Source of the DNA: Leptodactylus fallax
Lineage: Eukaryota > Chordata > Amphibia > Anura > Leptodactylidae
Length of the DNA stretch: 64,000 bases
Direction of reading: 5' to 3'
Assembly: GCA_947044405.1 (NCBI GenBank)
Contig: CAMRHE010000358.1
Span: 1,922,001 to 1,986,000 of the forward strand
The position numbers and the translations under genes are program-made. Below, piece by piece: positions 46,077-57,485 of the stretch (positions are counted from its first letter, which is position 1; each line of letters begins with the position of its first letter). The notes below the pieces were generated by a model. That model was given only the letters and a program-made list of their open reading frames with translations, ran no database searches and was not told the DNA's origin.

Positions 46077-46392
46077 CTAAAGCCCCATGTAGCGAAACGC
46101 AGCTAAAAAACATTGTATAAAAAATGCAGTGAAAACACGCTGCCTTTTTCCACAGAGTTTTTCATTTTTTCTTTTCTCTGAGGTTTTTTTTTCCCCTATT
46201 AAATATATAGGAAAAATTCTGCAGCTAAAATTAGCATGCTGTTTGTTTGTTTTTTTAAATGTATTTTTCAAAAAGCAGATTTTCTGCAGCTTTTCTTAAC
46301 TTCAATGTGTGCATCAGATCAAATAAATAATCTCATTCACGTTGCTGTTGCTATAACATGCAGAATTTCCAAAACATGGGGCCTTAGCCTCA
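46077..46392. repeat. GGCCCCACGT-family MITE
   Basis: The left end 'actaaagccccatgtagcg' mirrors 'aaaacatggggccttagcc' at the right. Internal phrases are typical for the family ('gaaaaattctgcagctaaaattagcatgctg', 'tgtgtgcatcagatc'). Confidence 0.65.
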
Positions 46393-46732
46393 AGGGGTTT
46401 TACCATACTCAAAATGTTTTACCTTTCCACAGGGTAGGTGATAAGTGTCTGACCGCAGAGACAAAAATCAACCAGGAAAACAGGGATCCCGTCTCCTCCC
46501 GTTTAAGTGGTTCAAAGTATATAGGTCCGACAAAGATAGTCAAGTTCATTGCTTTAGCAATCCCATGGACTTTGAATGGGGTAGTGGTGTGCATGCTTGA
46601 CAACCAATCCCTTGACACAAAAGAACATAGGACCCCTGTTCTTGTGATTGATAGTGGTCCAATCTTCACCAGTCAGACACCTATTACCTGTTCTGTGGAC
46701 AGGTCAGAAACTTTGATTATGGGAAAACCTTT
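46393..46732. mobile_element. AAGGGGTTTTACCATA MITE
   Basis: 'caaggggttttaccatactcaaaatgttt' at the left mirrors 'actttgattatgggaaaaccttttg' at the right. Inner arms 'cctttccacagggtaggtgataagtgtc' and 'gacacctattacctgttctgtggacagg' pair. Overlapping frames on both strands are by-products. Confidence 0.6.
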
Positions 46733-47035
46733 TGAGGCTGAAGCCCCACATTGCGAAAACACAGCGTTTTACAGTACCAGCAAAGTGAATGAGATTTTGG
46801 CTAATTCCATCCACACATTGCAGAGAAAAAATGCTGCAGAAAAGCTGTGTTTTAAAAAATGCACGCGTTTTTGAAAAACGCAGCATGTCAATTATACCTG
46901 TGGAAATGCTTGCATTTTCCCTATGTATTTAATAAGGGAAGAAAAGCTGCAGAGAGAAACTCAGCAAAAACAAAATGAAAAACACAGCGTTTTTTAGCTG
47001 TGTTCCGCAATGTAGGGCCTTAGACTAAGGCTGAG
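46733..47035. repeat. GGCCCCACGT-family MITE
   Basis: Left 'ggctgaagccccacattgcg' and right 'ccgcaatgtagggccttag' ends are present, with 'cagtaccagcaaagtgaatgagatt', 'cagcatgtcaattatacctgtggaaatgc' and 'aactcagcaaaaacaaa' inside. Confidence 0.65.
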
Positions 47036-47105
47036 GTCCCACGTTGCGTAAAATCTGCTTTTTTTTTGTTGCAGATTTTGCTGCAGTTTTTTTTTAGCCA
47101 AGAAT
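47031..47105. repeat. GGCCCCACGT-family MITE half-copy
   Basis: 'ggctgaggtcccacgttgcg' is followed by the T-rich 'tttgttgcagattttgctgcag' and 'agccaagaatggc'. The right half is absent. Confidence 0.55.
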
Positions 47106-49189
47106 GGCTTCAATAGGAATGGGAAATATATATAGGAATCTCTTATACTTCTCCCTCCTGCTACATTCACTCCAGTCTTTGTCTCAAAAAACCGCTGTTA
47201 GCGGTGGTTCCTGGCTGTTCCTGACTTACAGGTACATCACATCTAGGGATATATTTTTCAGAGTCATCTTTGTTATTATAGATGAGTTCCTTCCCTACCC
47301 CCGTTTTTTGCACCTAGTGATTGATACATACCTTCTGAGAGAGAGAAACTATTTATCAGACGATAATTTGTGATGAATTTGAAACATTGATATCCCTCTT
47401 TGTAGATTTGAAGAGGGAATACGTACCTAGTAATAACAGGGATCGGCATACAGTTATTTATTGGTGGTCCACATCTGACTGTACAATATATTTACAAAAA
47501 TTTGGGGAAGTTCTGATTATGGACAACTTTTTGGTAAATAAAAAAAGTTCAAGGCAGCTGTTAGTCAGATTCATATTTACCTGCTTATGAATTATACAGT
47601 CAATACCTTTCATTTAATTTCGGGGTGTATTTGAATTATTATATATTTTATTATTTATTAAAAGTTATGTTTTATTTTTTTGAAATACTTTCTAACTTTT
47701 CTAGCCTTCTATACATGTGATCTAGTCTTGATTGTATCGTTCATCTAAAAACTCAGCTTTTTGTCTTTAAATATTTAGTGGCTCTGTACAGATGATCGGT
47801 TTGGGGGCTGGGTTGTTGTCACCCTATCGATCAAGTATTTATGGGCCAAAAAAAAAAAAAAAAAAACTCGGACAACCCCTTTAAGTCCAGCAGTGGAGGT
47901 TATCTGCTAGCTATACTTTTTGCTTCACTGACGGACTAGGCAATCTCTGGTTGTTATCAATAATAATATATTTATTCCATTACTAATGCACACCTTCATT
48001 TACTTGTTTTTAATTTACAACAAATTACAGGTCACATTTTATTAGGAATGATAACGGTAAATGATAAAAGCTGAGTTTTTTTCTCTTTAGAGTTTTGTTT
48101 TTAATAAAGAAGCATTATAAAACAATATTTGTCTTTAGGAAATGTCCTCCGAGTCACATTATGATAAAATATTTTCACAATATTGTGCAAGCAATAGAAA
48201 CCAGGGAACTGTTTATCTGGTGTCACACAGAGATCACAATGTACTAGCTTCTTTTTCGTTCTAATTGCTTTTTTCTAATCCAAAACAACCGAATAGTTCT
48301 CCACAAAACACAACAATAAAATCCAAAAGGTATACAATTAAAATGTAACCTTTATTCCGACCTGAATGAGTTTGTATAGGTAAGTACATAATGCTTAGCA
48401 CAAAGAGACATAGCAACACAACACACCTGCTGTCAAGCAAGTACTCACTTTATCCAGGCCTCCACAAAATGGGCCCGTCAATTTTGAACAACATCCCATG
48501 TAAACATATGGTCATACTGTCCCAGAAGATCTGGTACAGTATATACCTCTTCTGTCCAAAAATAGTGCCAAAGAGTAGTCTTGGATATGTGGCAGGTTCT
48601 TTCATGGCCTGGTATGTTGGTAGGCAAACAGTTCCTGTTTCCATCTGGGGAATGCAGTGTGGATAAACACAGGGGACCATAACTATCCCTCTTCAGTCCT
48701 AGTAGCAGGGGCCTGGTATTCACTACTAGCCTAACTTTAGAGTTACCATTATAATTAGCTGCAGCTCCAACCAGAAACATCACCCTAAAATAAATGGAGC
48801 CTATAAATCCCTGCTTAGGTTAAATAAGTCCCTTAAGGGCATCGTCAAGAGACCGTGAAAACACAAAAGAGGGGTTTTCTATAAGCAACAAATTAATAAG
48901 TGAGGATTCAAAATCAAAATCTCTGTGACAACCAAATGTCTAGGAACAAAAGGAGGCAATGGTTTAACTGACAGAAGAACCACACATGGCAATCACAAGA
49001 GCCTGTTGTAAGCAGGAGACATTTTTACATATCTGAAAAAGGTTATCCAGTCGGTCATTTTTTTTTTTTTTTTTTTTTTTTACAAAAAGTTCAGAATGGG
49101 GTAATAAAATAAAAGAAACAATACTCATTGAACTGATCACTCTCGTTCTGATGCTGCCTTGGTTGCCCATCAGTTTCAGCCTGGTAGCT
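47106..49189. other. Mostly unannotated sequence
   Basis: No gene was recognised. 47849-47867 is an A run followed by 'cggacaacccctttaa', the right end of a TTAA-type MITE. 48330-48860 is GC-richer and may be a dispersed repeat, but I could not name it. 49058-49081 is a T run of about 24. Confidence 0.35.
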
Positions 49190-49512
49190 TTTGACACATG
49201 TAATGAGTTCAAACAGGTGCAATTAATACAGGTAATGAGCGCTGAATTGGAGGGCTTCTTAAAAGAAAACTAACAGGCCTGTGAGAGCTAGAATTCTTGC
49301 TGGTTGGTAGGTGATCAAATACTTATTTCATGTAATAAAATGCATATTAATTATTTAAAAATAATACAATGTGGATTTCTGGATTTTTTTTTTTTAGATT
49401 CTGTCTCTCACAGTTGAAGTGTACCTACAAAAAAATTACAGACCTCTCCATTCTTTGTAGTTGGGAAAACTTGCAAAATCACCAGTGTATAAAATACTTA
49501 TTTTCCCCACTG
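49190..49512 (-). mobile_element. Solo 5' end of a Tc1 element
   Basis: The outer end reads CAGTGGGGAAAATAAGTATT inward from 49512 with TA outside (49513-49514). It continues through the long inner repeat and upstream region of a vertebrate Tc1 ('tgtgagagacagaatc', 'aagtatttgatcacctac', 'caggtgcaattaatacagg'). The transposase and the other end are missing. It is related to, but distinct from, the 32514 element. Confidence 0.75.
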
Positions 49513-49600
49513 TATAAGTAAAATATAGAGTAGCTAGACTTTGGAAAAATAAAGCTCAATAGGGCACAATAGAAAATTTTCAGAAGGAATACTGAGTTAG

Positions 49601-50447
49601 GCTAAGGCCCCACGTGGCAAAAAAAGTGCTGCGGGAAAAACTGCGACGGCAACGCATCGCGTTTAGAGATGAGCGAATCGAATCTGTAGAAGTGATATTC
49701 AATCCGAATTTCAGGAAATATTCGATTCGCATCGAATCCGAATTTCCTCACGCTTTGTGGTAACGATTTGCATTTAGTTCAAAATGGCTGCTCTATATGG
49801 GCCAAGGAACTCTGGGAACGCGGGATCACTAACAATGCCATGCGTGCAGCCAATCAGCAGCCAGCCCTGTGATGTCACATCCCTTTAACCCCTTTGCGAG
49901 CGCACATGGCATGTTTGATCGCTGCATCCAAGCTGTTAAATCCCCCCGATCGGTTATGGAGCAGGGTGTTAGCTGTAACTGACAGCTGGAACTGACAGCT
50001 AACACCCTGCTCCATAACCGATCCAGGGTTTTAACAACTTGGATGCAGCAGTCAAACATGACCGCAGCATCTAAGGGGTTCCGCCATTTTGCCGACCAAC
50101 CACCACCCCGAATTGAATATTTGAATACTTCGCTCATCTCTAATTGCGGTTCTTACCGCAGCGCTTTAGACAGAAAGTTCGCAGAGGTTTCCTCTGCGGA
50201 CTTTCTGTTTCAATTATACCTATGGAGAAACCGCCGGCATTTCCGTAGGTATAATTGACATGCTATGATTTCCAAATCCGTGCCGGTTGTAGAAATCGCG
50301 GTGTGTCCGCAGTGCGGTTTTTACTGCAAAGTGAGCATAGAATCCCATCCACTTTGCTCTGACTGTAAATCGCCACGATTTTTTCTCCGGCGTTTCCGCC
50401 ACGGGCAAATAGCAGCGTTCACGCCATATGGGGCCCCGGCCTTAAAG
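49601..50447. repeat. GGCCCCACGT-family MITE split by another element
   Basis: The left part 'ggctaaggccccacgtggc...gcatcgcgtt' and right part 'attgcggttcttaccgcagcgc...tatggggccccggcc' form one family copy. They are separated by the AGAGATGAGCG element. The right part keeps 'ctgcggactttctgtttcaattatacctatgg' and 'gtataattgacatgc'. Confidence 0.7.
49666..50140. mobile_element. AGAGATGAGCGAA foldback MITE, 475 bp
   Basis: The left GAGATGAGCGAATCGAAT mirrors the right end TTCGCTCATCTC. TA lies outside on both sides (49664-49665 and 50141-50142). A second, perfect inner hairpin is formed by 'gatcggttatggagcagggtgttagctgt' and its complement (about 49949-50022). Two frames across it are by-products. 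TA targets suggest Tc1/mariner-type mobilisation (inference). Confidence 0.7.
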
Positions 50448-51030
50448 GGTTTTCCAGGCCAAAAAATAATTTTTCATAAAAGGTCTGTTAGTGCTATTAA
50501 TAGGTTAAGTGCACAGAAATACCTTTAGCAGTGTTTTGAGTGATTTCTTGGGTTTCTCTGCATTTGTTTATATGGCCATCTGCCTGTTCTGTTTTCCTAC
50601 AACTACCATGATGCCTTGGGCTTCATTCAGAGCTGACTCCCTCCCTCTCTCACTCACACCCCCTCCCTGTTTCCCTAGCTAGCCCGTCCACTAATAGCAC
50701 TTCCTAACTAACTCAACAACCCCCCCACCCCATCATACTTACCTGTCTTTGGTCCGGATCTTCTGGGCAGGGGAAGTCACTTCTTCCGGCACTCCAGCTT
50801 TATTGCGTAGGCATGGGTGGCTGGCACCTCCTATTCTTGACGTCTGTTGGCCTCCCACGCCTGCGCAATAGAGCCCGATTTCCGGCTACTGCATATGCCA
50901 GCACTCAATAGAGCTGGAGTGCTGGCTACTGTCCATGCCTGCCCTCCAGCTCTATTGCACAGAAGCCCAGAAGCTTCGGACCGGAAGACAGGTAAGTATG
51001 ATGGGGTGGGGTTGAGTTAGTTAGGCGACG
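50445..51030. repeat. TTAAAGGGTTTTCCAGG repeat with CCTAACTAACTCAAC foldback
   Basis: It starts TTAAAGGGTTTTCCAGGCC directly after the preceding MITE. Within it, 50703-51025 is a foldback: CCTAACTAACTCAAC at the left, GTTGAGTTAGTTAGG at the right. The arms run through 'ccccatcatacttacctgtct' and 'agacaggtaagtatgatgggg', then 'agctctattgc' segments. No coding. Confidence 0.6.
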
Positions 51031-51649
51031 TTCCATTTCCGGAAGAGGAACTACATGTTCCCCATAACGTCAATGGGGCGGTCTAGGTAAATATAGAATT
51101 TTGGAACAATGAGTAGTTTAGAAGGTAGAGGGGGAGGCAGTGTTTAGCTTAATTTATAATTGTCAATTTATCCCAGTTGACATAGTTATGGCATATTGTA
51201 TATAAGTTGGATTGTCTAACAAGATTGCAGAAATATCATAATTAAACTTGTCAAGCAGGAAAAAGAGAGAATATGAATATACAGGGGAAATATGATCTTA
51301 TGCTTTCATCAAATATGCTTATAAGTATAATAAATTTTTATACAAAAAAAACTCTGAAAACACAGCGTTGGATAATACCATATAGTTAATCAGATGGAGG
51401 AACATCTGAAGACTATGAAAAACAGCATCTCCTATTTGTCCGCATGTGGGTAGTACATCTAAATTGAGAAGGATGCCCGGAAACAGCAAGCTTGGCATTT
51501 TAAGAGAGTCTTGGCGCCATGGTCCAGGAGAAGTTCAGTTGCGTGGTCTTGGATGCCTCAAGGGTAAACATTTTTGCTATAGCAGTAGTGGGTGGTGCAT
51601 AGGAGTTGTAAACACAAGCAGACAAGCACTGCTGCCATGTTAGCACAAC

Positions 51650-51769
51650 TATATACAATACACACATGCATTGAACTCACATATGTGCATTACACACATC
51701 TGTACACATTACATACAAATACATACATGCATATAAAACCAATATATAAATATTATGAACATTGCATGT
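51650..51769. repeat. ACACATTACATA-type low complexity
   Basis: Irregular repeats of 'cacattaca', 'atacatac' and similar words resume after the LTR at 52330-52400 and again at 52565-52660. The host low-complexity tract was therefore split by the LTR. Confidence 0.6.
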
Positions 51770-52329
51770 TGTGAGAAGGTGACAGGTAAAGTTCTGGAGG
51801 GTTGCTATATCTTCCCCAGATTCCTCACTTATGTATGGTAAGTGAGGTCACAACACAGGTCTGTAACAAAACCTCAGCTGTGAGAAGGCCTTTTTGTTAA
51901 CCATGTCCTGGCCTACAGCAGGAAGGAGCCTTCAAGCACAGGTGGGAGCTGGGCCTCATTAAAAGGGCTTATGAAAGGTGGTCAAGACCTCAGTCCTGGG
52001 CAGTTCCTGAGGAGAGAGGGAGGCGGGTTCTGGCCTAAGACTCTGACAACTAGTGAGAGACCAGAGTGAACATTTGCTTGTGTTGTTGCCCTGTGTGCTG
52101 ACCATGTGGCTGAAGCAAGCCACACGTATAGTAAGGGCCTCTTTGTTTAGTTAGTAGCTCAGACGAGCAGGATTTCTGTTATCATTTTGCCTGACTGTTA
52201 AGGCTTATTTTGTTTTGCCATTTTGGAAAAATAATCGCACAGGGTAAAACCTGTTTATACCTGACTTTTTTGTGTCTGTCTCTGACTGTCTGGGTCCGCT
52301 GCTGCTACCACTGAGCCAATCCTCCCACA
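51770..52329 (+). mobile_element. Probable solo LTR (Ty3/gypsy-like)
   Basis: A 560-bp segment begins TGTGAGAAGGTGACAGG and ends CCAATCCTCCCACA, the TG...CA form of an LTR. It has a TTAAAAGGGCTTATG stretch that could be a TATA region, and 'aataatcgcacagggtaaaacctgttt' near the 3' side in the place of a polyadenylation signal. No internal retroelement genes flank it. Target duplication is unclear (ATGT versus TTGT). The gypsy assignment rests on resemblance only. Confidence 0.5.
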
Positions 52330-52789
52330 TTGTATAGACATACAAATTACACACATTACATATACATACTGTACATACACACTACACTCATATTACATAT
52401 TAAACATGCAGATGAATCAAATTTGAAGTTTAAATTTTCAACATCACATACCATGCAAGTTTTAATTTGGCATGCAATTTGTTAAATGCCAATTATAATT
52501 TTGATGCATCTTGGTATGTTAGATATCAAGTTAAGCGTTGCACCTTAGTTGTAGATCTTTGTGCACATTACATACAAATTACACACATACATATTATTTG
52601 TACACATGCATATATATTGCACATACATTATACACAAATACATACACATGACACACACATAATTACCTCTCCTGCTGATCGCATCTTATCAGAAGTGGGG
52701 AGGGAGCTATGGAAAGCAGAATTTGTATTGAGCTACTGCCTAAATCAAGTTACAACAGCCACTAAGCAACTCTAGCTGTAATTTTTTAC

Positions 52790-53085
52790 TTTAGGTCGGA
52801 GATCAACGTGGCGTAAATACAGTCGTTGCGATTCTAGCAAATACCATCCACACATTGCAGAAAAATACACACAGTGGAAATACTGCGATTTTCAAAATTG
52901 GTGGAGCATGTCAATTATACCTACAGAACTATCGGCAATTTCCTTATAGGTATAATTGAAGCAGTAAGTTTTTCTCTGCAGAGTTTCTGTGAAAAGCGCT
53001 GTAGGAAAAAACGTGTTTTGTTTCCGCTGCTTTTTTTCCGCAGTGCTTTTTCGCTGTGGCCCACTACGTGGGGCCTTAGCCTTAT
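52790..53085. repeat. GGCCCCACGT-family MITE
   Basis: 'gattctagcaaataccatccacacattgcag', 'gcatgtcaattatacctac' and 'gtttctgtgaaaagcgctg' lead to the right end TACGTGGGGCCTTAGCC. The left end is decayed. Confidence 0.6.
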
Positions 53086-53840
53086 GGACAGAAGAGGGAG
53101 AGGGAAGTCAACCAGAGTCCTATGCACTATGCCCCCACCTCTTCTCTACCTAACTGCAACAGACCCCAGACCCCCACCCCTCAGCCAGCTATCCCTGTTA
53201 GTACAAGAAAAGTTACACAATTTTGTATTTAGACTGAAAGTTTGAAAGACTGTTAATTTCATTTTAAAGTATACTTATTCTATGAAATTTTCATATCATT
53301 TTAATATTATTTTTGCAGTAAAACATAAAAGTTTCCTTTGAGCAATAAAATGCAATAAATACATTATCACATAAAATGCATTACTACAGGGAAATAGGTT
53401 GAATTAAATGATTTCATGTAATTGCTCCAAAACTGTAGCTGACATTTTTTTCTGCTTAATATTCTTTTGTACCAAAAAAATAAACTATAAAAAATAGAAA
53501 CACTTTTAACATTACTAGCTTTATATTAGAAAATGTTTTGGCAAAAAAAAAAACCAAATTTAAATTTGTGCTGTGCTGATATAAAAATTTACAATCCAAA
53601 AATTATATGGAATTTCATAAGACCTGAAATACAAGTCTAGACTGGGGAAATCAATTAGAAGGAACTTGTTCAGATTAAAAAAAAAAAATCTAAAAAATCA
53701 GTTATTTCAGCAGATTTTGCACTAACATTGTTTCAGGGTTTCTTCTTCTTTCATGTCCTATTAGATAGGGAGTATTATATATCATTGCAAAGCTGGCGGT
53801 ACTCTAAATTCATCGCATTTTCATATTTGCCATTATATTT

Positions 53841-54378
53841 GCCATAGATTTTCGGTGCCATTAATTTCAGCTAACAATATCACAGCACCATTAGGAAGGG
53901 TCAGCTTCACAGCTCAGCTTCATCACTGGACAGTGATCAATGACACTCTATGGTACACCTTTAGGCTAAAGCCCCACGTTGCGGAAACGCAGCTTTTTTT
54001 GTTGCACATTTTGTTGCGGTTTTTTAAGTCAAAGCCAGGAGGGGATTGAACAGAAGGGAGAAGTAGAAGTACTTCCTATATATTCCCCATTTCTTTTGTA
54101 GCCATTCTTGGCTTTGGCTCAAAAAACTGCAACAAAATCTGCAACAAAAAAAGCTGCGTTTCCGCAACGTGGGGCTTTAGCCTTATATAGCCTTGTACTG
54201 TAAAAGGGGCATTCCTCAATGTCCAGTGATGATGCTGAGCAGTGAGGAACCAGAATGAACAGCACAGACATCTTTGGAACCAGGGTAGATAGCGGCAAAG
54301 CTGAAAGAGCACAGATTCAGCGCACTATCAGCTTTGCAACGGTATAAAACACTCCAGATTTAGAAGACATTAAGGGTC
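53841..54378. repeat. CCTTTCATG-family palindrome copy, split
   Basis: 'tcggtgccattaatttcagc', 'acagctcagcttcatcactgg' on the left, and 'tgtactgtaaaaggggcattcctc', 'agattcagcgcactatcagc', 'gggtcctttttaagg' on the right match parts of the 17811-18408 element. The 219-bp MITE at 53964-54182 interrupts it. Confidence 0.6.
53964..54182. mobile_element. Best-preserved GGCCCCACGT-family MITE, 219 bp
   Basis: A near-perfect foldback: GGCTAAAGCCCCACGTTGCG at the left, CGCAACGTGGGGCTTTAGCC at the right. The arms continue through 'gaaacgcagctttttttgttgca' and 'ggttttttaagtcaaagcc'. TTA is duplicated outside (53961-53963 and 54183-54185). This copy defines the ends and target of the family. Confidence 0.82.
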
Positions 54379-54599
54379 CTTTTTAAGGTTTTCTATGCGT
54401 ACTTGTGAGTATTATGTATTATATGCTTTTCCAACACAGCTGTACATAGAAGAGAAAAAGGCAGAATTATACTGAGCAAGGTGAATTGATAAAAATGTAC
54501 ACAATAGAAAGTTGGAGCAGCACAGTCAAAGACTCAATAACACTGGATGCAGGGCTCATAGAGGCTGACTCAAAACCTACAAGTACATCCATCTTCAAG

Positions 54600-54720
54600 G
54601 AAACAGCAGTAATTCATAAATGTCAAATCCAAGTGTTTCTTTATTTGCCCATTGAAAAACAACATTTCAGTTCCTCTATGGAACTATTTTGAAATATTGT
54701 CTCAAGTACACTAGTGCAGG
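54600..54720 (-). mobile_element. Relic of a third PLE-like 3' end
   Basis: On the minus strand: 'caaaatagttccatagaggaactgaaatgttgtttttcaatggg'. GTTCC and GGAAC would form a helix II followed by GAAA, as in PLE terminal sequences of the type 'GGTTCC...GGAACCGAAACGTTG'. The CUGAUGA core is not preserved. The surrounding 'caaataaagaaacacttggatttgac' fits a transcript-end region. Low-moderate certainty. Confidence 0.35.
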
Positions 54721-55004
54721 TTTATATACCAAACCAATACATGACAAACAATCAATTAATCACACATTAAATCATGAATATGCATAAATGTATTCATTCC
54801 TATATTAAAGTGCTAAGTACTCAAGTATATAGCAAAGTAGGGGCCTAATTGTAATTTAAATTACTATAAGGACAACATTATATGGTATAATGTGTATGTT
54901 TCCACCGAGGAATTTGGAGGTGAAATCTGCCATCCTTTTCGTGAGCTGAAAAAAGAAGCATACTGCTTGATCTTGCCTTCAGATTCCTCCAAGTGAACAA
55001 AACC

Positions 55005-55306
55005 TAAGGCCGGAACTCCAAAAACCACAGCATTTTACAGTCACTGTAGTGAATCCCATCCACACATTGCAAAAAAATACGTGCAGCGGAAACGCTGCGA
55101 TTTCTAAAAGCGCTGCGGTTTTGGAAATTGCTTCATGTCAATTATACCTACGGAAACGCGGTCGGTTTCCCTATAGCTATAATTAAAGCAGAAAGTCTGC
55201 AGAGGAAACCTGTGAAAAGCGCTGCAGGAAAAACCGCGACGTTTTTCTGCCGTGTTTTTTCCGCAGTGCTTTTTTGATGCGGCCCTCTACATGGGGCCTT
55301 AGCCTA
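55005..55306. repeat. GGCCCCACGT-family MITE
   Basis: The left end 'ctaaggccggaactcc' is worn; the right end is TACATGGGGCCTTAGCC. Internal phrases 'gtgaatcccatccacacattgc', 'catgtcaattatacctacgg' and 'cagaaagtctgcagagg' are those of the family. Confidence 0.6.
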
Positions 55307-55794
55307 AGGATGTTATTACACATGCTATTTTTACTCGAATTAAAAATGTGCTGTTTTTTTGTAAATCAATGAAAATGACTAACACTGATGTAAAAGGCAA
55401 AACACGTGTGGTTTTAAGAAATGCATGCATTCACATGAGTAAAAATGCAGATGTATAAAAGCATCCTAAGAGATAATTAATTAGTTAAATGTTAAGTGTC
55501 TATCTGCTTGATGTCAGGGGAATAGCTATATGAGATGTTACAGAGCCCTGGAGGCTAAGGGGGCCCAACAGCCTCAATACAGTATAATAAGACACCGGTA
55601 TTATACATAGAGAATGGTAGGTGGGCACCTTGTTACAGATTTGTATCAGGGTCCAGGAACTTCCAATTACGCCTCTGCGGGGGGGTCTACTACTGAGAAC
55701 CTCGCCCATCATGAAAACAGGGTTCCAGTGCCCCACATTGCAATGAAGCCATAGTTACACATGTCCTTTACCTCTCTATTCACTGATTATGGCA

Positions 55795-55950
55795 AGGATC
55801 AGCAACCTCCACCGCGCCAGCTGTTGTGAACCTTCAACTCCCTATATGCACACTTGCTTAGCTGTTCTCAAAAACCCCAGAGAAGAGGATGGAGTATGCA
55901 GGGAACTGTAGTATCAAAACAGCTGGAGTGCCAAAGGTTGCTGTCCCCGG
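55795..55950. mobile_element. hAT-like MITE with GGATCAGCAACC end
   Basis: 'aaggatcagcaacctccaccgcgccagctgttgtg' at the left mirrors 'aaaacagctggagtgccaaaggttgctgtcccc' at the right. Inner arms 'ttcaactccctatatgcac' and 'gcagggaactgtag' also pair. It resembles vertebrate hAT MITEs with CAGGGGTCAGCAACC ends. Flanks GATTATGG and GTCTATGA are a poor 8-bp match, so the target is uncertain. Confidence 0.5.
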
Positions 55951-57137
55951 TCTATGAGATTTTGGGAGATAGCCAAATACTGTACAAACTATCTTTAGCA
56001 GTTCCACAGACTTTGAAAGGAACATCAGTGCACATGCTTCATCTTCACTCCATAAAAAATCCTTCATGGATAGGGGATAAGTGTTATTCATGGGAAAAAT
56101 CCCTTAAAGGTAATGCAAATAATGAAGTTTTGCAAAATATTAGTCTAGGAGGGTCCAAACTGGAGATACTCTTACATCTACAGAAAGAGAATGTGGTAGA
56201 AAGCAATGTATAAAAGACCATTCCAAAATGTAATGTTAATATTCATTTCCCTTGTCTGGAATGTGTTTAATATTGAAGTATTATGCTAATATGAGCAAAG
56301 AAACAAAAAAGTACTTGAGGAAATGAAACAACCAAGATTAACATAAATCCTCAGTAGGCAAAGGGATAGATTTTTATCAAAATTATGTTCTACATCTATC
56401 CTATTTCAATCAGAATCCACCCTGTTGTTCTATGAAATGAAAAAGTCTTTATTTCAATATTCATTAACATGAACAGAAAGGAAAGGGCCTGGGACGTCCC
56501 TATTTATTTAGTGCTATGGAATAAACCAAATCATAAAATATATAAAAAATCATATCCAAGATTGCTGCCACCTGTAGGGTATCAAATTAGAAAAATAATT
56601 AAATGAAAAGTACATTTACAAATATCCACACCTCTAGATAAAGCTGAAACTGAGCATCAGATTGTGCTGTTTTTTGTGTTTACTGTCATTTCAGAAATAA
56701 GGTGTTTGTATTATATTAATGCAGTCGGTATTCTTTTTATAAGTATCCCATTTGTTTTCAGGATCATCCTTTCTTTGATACAGGTGTTGCAGCTGATTAT
56801 ATTGTTATTAAATGAGGCTATTCTCTTGTCTTTATTGCTTCTTGTTTAAGAAATGAGTACATTCCATCATTTGTGACAGCAAGCTTTGCAGAGCACTCCA
56901 GAAAACACAAGAACTTAAACAAGTGCAGTATTTACTAATACCACCTGCTAGTAATCAGTTATCCACTTACAGGGTGCTATTACACAAGTGCTAACAGTCA
57001 ACACTAACTCTCATGAATTACCGGCTGCACCTGGTCTTTCCATTGTTTCAGATTGCAATTCAAGGTGCAGCCTGGCAATCAGTGGTAAGTCTCTTCCATG
57101 AGCAGTTTCTATGGGGATTTCACACTACTATTAAAAA

Positions 57138-57182
57138 TGTCCGTTGCTCTCATCCATCATAGGATGAGAGCAATGGATATTA
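57138..57182. repeat. Short hairpin of the GTCCGTTG type
   Basis: 'aatgtccgttgctctcatcc' and 'ggatgagagcaatggatatt' form a 20-bp stem with an 'atcata' loop. It may be a trimmed derivative of the GTCCGTTA foldback family. Confidence 0.5.
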
Positions 57183-57304
57183 ACGCCAATAAAGATACTC
57201 AGGAAAGGATGGACAGCACTCCAACTGGTTTCCAAATGAGCTTGCATATTTTATTATCACAGTACACAAAAGGTCAAAAGCCGCATAATTGCACAGAGCA
57301 AAGT

Positions 57305-57485
57305 TACACTAGGTTCACCCTAGTTTTCCACTAGATTTCCATTCTTTGGGTCTGCTTGGGGGCCCGAAAAATGGAAACCCTATCCGCTTAAAAAGACGGG
57401 TTCTATAATGAGGTCCACCAGGTTTCTGCCCAAAATCGTCGGAGAGAAAAGTTTCCCCCCCGAACGGTTACACACTAGTGTGACC
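57305..57485. repeat. GGTTCACACC-type MITE relic
   Basis: 'acactaggttcaccctag', 'tttccattctttgggtctgcttggggg', and 'gaggtccaccaggtttctgcccaaa' follow the 4802-5065 element in order. The right end (about 57470-57485, 'cacactagtgtgacc') is changed. Confidence 0.5.

Noticed and set aside
50703..51025. The GC-richer foldback as a CpG island or promoter of a host gene
   Set aside because: It is an inverted repeat embedded in a TTAAAGGG-type dispersed repeat, with no transcript-like frame or splice signals beside it.
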